This document shows, piece by piece, positions 62,142 to 64,000 of a DNA stretch of 64,000 bases (positions are counted from its first letter, which is position 1; each line of letters begins with the position of its first letter). Source of the DNA: Nocardia sp. CY41 (GTDB lineage Bacteria > Actinomycetota > Actinomycetes > Mycobacteriales > Mycobacteriaceae); assembly GCF_009829325.1 (NCBI RefSeq), contig NZ_VUOS01000031.1, positions 33,405 to 97,404 of the forward strand, in the 5' to 3' direction. The notes under the pieces were generated by a model. That model was not told the DNA's origin, did no database searches, and worked only from the letters and a program-made list of their open reading frames with translations. The position numbers and the translations under genes were made by a program.

Positions 62142-63869
62142 CTAGGGAGCCGAAGGAGGTACCACCGCGTAACCCGGAACGGCCTGCCGCGGATCGGAAA
62201 GCGGCGAGAAGTCGGCGAGACCGGGGACCTCGGCGTCGGCGCGGGTCGTCATCCACTCGCGCAGCACCTGGGTGGCGCGGACGTCGTCCTCGTTGTACTC
62301 CAGCAACCGGGTGCGCTGCGTCGAATCCGGCGCGGCGCCGTCGTAGCCGACCGCGAGCCGATACCAGCTCATCGACGCCTCGCCGCCCGCCTCGGGGTCA
62401 CGCCAGGAGAACCCGGCGACCGGCGCGATCTTCTTCAGTCCCTTGCCGTTAGGGCAGATGAACTGGTCGGAGACGGCCTGGAACATGTCCACCCATTGCG
62501 GCCCGTCCACGAACGCGCGCACCTGCTCCACCGTCGGCACGCCGGGGCGCCCCGCGAACCGGCGCGCCGATTCGTACAGCCACTTGTCCTCGGCGGTGCG
62601 CGAATAGCAATACGCCGCAAATGTCTTGCCCGCCGCGGCCGCCTCGGCGCGCACCGTCATCAGCCACGTCCAGAACTCGCCGAAGGAGCGGCCCTCGTCC
62701 TCGGTGGGCAGTGGATCCCAGGTGACGAACGGGCGGTAGACACCGTTCAGCAGCGTCCCCCAGAGGTACGCGCCGTATTCCTGGAAACTCTCCAGGTCGA
62801 CGTCGACCTCCACGTCCGCCCGCCGCACCCGCACGCGCTCGACCCGCCGCACCACCGGCGCGCCCGCGATCCATGCCCGCGCCGTGACCACGGCCTCGTC
62901 GAACGGGCCGTGCTGCCAGTCCTCGGGGTCATCCCCCGCCCAGGCGGCGAGCTCGTCGATCGTCTCGACGTTGTGCCTGCGCAGCACGTCGGCGCGTGAA
63001 CCGGGCGCCACCAGGCTGACGTCGCGGTGCTCGATCAGCCAGTCCTCGCAGCTGGGGCCCTCGATGCCCCGCGTCCACCATGGGCACTGCCTGCACTCCG
63101 GCACCTTCGAGGGGACGGTCGGCAGCTCCCCGCGCACCACCGCGATCCGGTCGGCGTAACGACGGTCGTAGTCGGCCAGCAGCGGAGCCAGATCGTGGAC
63201 CAGGATGCGATCGAAGTCGAAGCCGATGACACCGCCGAGCAGCGCGGGGCTGGCCAGACCGTGCCGTTGCAGCATCCGGTGCAGGTGGGCCAGCCGCTGT
63301 TGGTCGCGCGGCTGTTGACGCAGCTTGCGGTGCGGATCCGGTTGCGGATTCCAGTGGTAAGGGTCGGAGGTGGTGGGGTGGAAGTCGGCCGGTTCGGGCT
63401 GACGCGGGTCGGTCACCTTGTGGTTCACCACGATGACCGGGATGTACCCGCCGCGGTCGGCGTCGCGCAACAGGATCTCCGAGCCGCCGCGCCTGCCGGT
63501 GTCCGGCTCCTGCGGTAGCAGCCCGCCCCAGATGTGCCGTGTGCCGGCTTCGCACGCGCGCATGGTCGCTTCGGCGCGCTCGGCGGCGCGTAGGCCGGGA
63601 TCGATGACCACCCAGGCGTCGGGATCGGCGCCGACCAGCGCGTCGCGCACCCGGGCGCGGTGCGCTGCTGCGGCGTCCCGGCGCTGCCGTACGCCCGCGT
63701 CCTCCGAGACCCCCGCCAGCGCGCCGGGATGGGCGGCGTCCAGATGCAGCCGATGGCGGCAGCCGATCAGCGCCCTGGCATCGATGAAGGCGGCCGGCAC
63801 GTCGGTGGCCCGATCCACGGCCGTTCCGTTGCGCTTGCGACCATCCCGGTCACCGATGTCCGAATCCAC
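62142..63869 (-). CDS. TM0106-family RecB-like nuclease
   Basis: 575 aa. The N-terminal part (to about 275) is RecB-nuclease-like, with GGSEILLRDADRGGYIPV and the cysteine cluster VPECRQCPWW and GPSCEDW, a possible Fe-S ligand set. The C-terminal part (from about 355) is RNase-H-like: VDVDLESFQEYGAYLWG, AYCYSRTAEDKWLYESARR and EYNEDDVRATQVLREW, with the Asp/Glu of a DEDD-type exonuclease. Function in DNA/RNA turnover is inferred. GTG at 63869; an IS element begins only 5 or so bases upstream, so its native promoter has probably been displaced. Confidence 0.85.
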   Translation of the reverse strand: MDSDIGDRDGRKRNGTAVDRATDVPAAFIDARALIGCRHRLHLDAAHPGALAGVSEDAGVRQRRDAAAAHRARVRDALVGADPDAWVVIDPGLRAAERAEATMRACEAGTRHIWGGLLPQEPDTGRRGGSEILLRDADRGGYIPVIVVNHKVTDPRQPEPADFHPTTSDPYHWNPQPDPHRKLRQQPRDQQRLAHLHRMLQRHGLASPALLGGVIGFDFDRILVHDLAPLLADYDRRYADRIAVVRGELPTVPSKVPECRQCPWWTRGIEGPSCEDWLIEHRDVSLVAPGSRADVLRRHNVETIDELAAWAGDDPEDWQHGPFDEAVVTARAWIAGAPVVRRVERVRVRRADVEVDVDLESFQEYGAYLWGTLLNGVYRPFVTWDPLPTEDEGRSFGEFWTWLMTVRAEAAAAGKTFAAYCYSRTAEDKWLYESARRFAGRPGVPTVEQVRAFVDGPQWVDMFQAVSDQFICPNGKGLKKIAPVAGFSWRDPEAGGEASMSWYRLAVGYDGAAPDSTQRTRLLEYNEDDVRATQVLREWMTTRADAEVPGLADFSPLSDPRQAVPGYAVVPPSAP

Positions 63870-63870
63870 G

Positions 63871-64000
63871 CTAAGAGCCTCTAACAGGTTCTGTTGAGTG
63901 GCGGTGATTCTCGTTGCGGTGCAGTATGTTTCGTCGTGGCGGCCCCGTGGATCGTGGACGACGAGTTGTGGACAGTGATCGAACCGCTACTGCCGGTCCG
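63871..64000 (+). mobile_element. Left end of an IS5-like insertion sequence (runs off the window)
   Basis: A terminal repeat-like GAGCCTCTAACAGGTTCTG begins at about 63875, preceded by CTAA (63871-63874), which fits the IS5-type YTAR target. The transposase frame starts at 63936. The right end and second target copy lie outside the window, so the borders are provisional. Confidence 0.65.
63936..64000 (+). CDS. IS5-family transposase, N-terminal fragment (window edge)
   Basis: The first 21 codons from GTG read VAAPWIVDDELWTVIEPLLP, the usual opening of IS5/IS4-group transposases in actinobacteria (DDELW, IEPLLP). The DDE catalytic core is beyond the window. No statement about activity is possible. 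Confidence 0.75.
   Translation, partial: MAAPWIVDDELWTVIEPLLPV

Noticed and set aside
60082..62145. A 687-codon plus-strand frame antisense to htpG
   Set aside because: HtpG motifs are complete on the minus strand; the plus-strand product is Leu/Arg/Val-rich shadow sequence.

Overview
The window reads as a chromosomal segment of a high-GC mycolic-acid actinobacterium, most likely Nocardia. The grounds are the GC-rich codon use, PE/PPE/EspG-type genes, a NamH-type N-acetylmuramate hydroxylase, IdeR-type iron boxes, many probably leaderless genes, and a right-hand half whose gene order follows the Mycobacterium tuberculosis Rv3814c-Rv3848 region as I remember it.

Region 1 (38-21402) is a Wzx/Wzy-type exopolysaccharide locus. 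From 12645 down to 2672 eight minus-strand genes are packed almost end to end: two GT4 glycosyltransferases, a Wzx-like flippase, a CgeB-like glycosyltransferase, a Wzy-like polymerase, a Wzz/BY-kinase-like protein, a beta-helix lipoprotein and a tandem GNAT protein. Nearly every junction is a 4-base ATGA or GTGA overlap. After a 175-base gap follow a class III aminotransferase and another GT4 enzyme. To the right lie a GT2 enzyme, a nucleotide-sugar block (two C-methyltransferase-like proteins, an RmlC-like epimerase, an NAD-dependent epimerase/dehydratase, a PIG-L deacetylase, a RfbF-like nucleotidyltransferase) and the WbaP-type initiating phosphoglycosyltransferase. Together they predict a lipid-linked repeat unit with an unusual, probably C-branched or acylated amino/deoxy sugar, flipped, polymerised and trimmed outside the membrane.

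Region 2 (21589-34714) holds an alpha/beta hydrolase with a small unknown protein, an MGT-type glycosyltransferase, two PlsC acyltransferases, a lipoprotein, NamH, a BP74-like protein, a MauE-thioredoxin fusion, a YdcZ transporter, an MFS transporter and a membrane GGDEF-EAL protein with a broken GGDEF site.

Region 3 (34773-58129) is the conserved mycobacterial-type block: serS, a long aldehyde dehydrogenase, a septum-formation protein, a zincin, an inserted PE-PPE-EspG cassette, phosphoglycerate mutase, pheA, an IdeR-box-controlled DUF2470 gene, a CPBP protease, an LCP ligase, two ferritins (one lacking ferroxidase ligands), a DUF5926 gene, glpQ, a DUF4328 gene, a rhodanese, msrA, sodA, an Rv3847-like gene and a Gdt1/TMEM165 manganese transporter gene behind a yybP-ykoY riboswitch, then a TetR regulator. 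A noncoding tandem repeat with a period of about 145 bases and a cluster of four DnaA-box-like 9-mers lie in its intergenic regions.

Region 4 (58330-64000) has a short-chain dehydrogenase, a methyltransferase, htpG and a TM0106-type RecB-like nuclease. The left end of an IS5-like element sits directly against the nuclease start codon at the window edge. I saw no rRNA, tRNA or CRISPR array.
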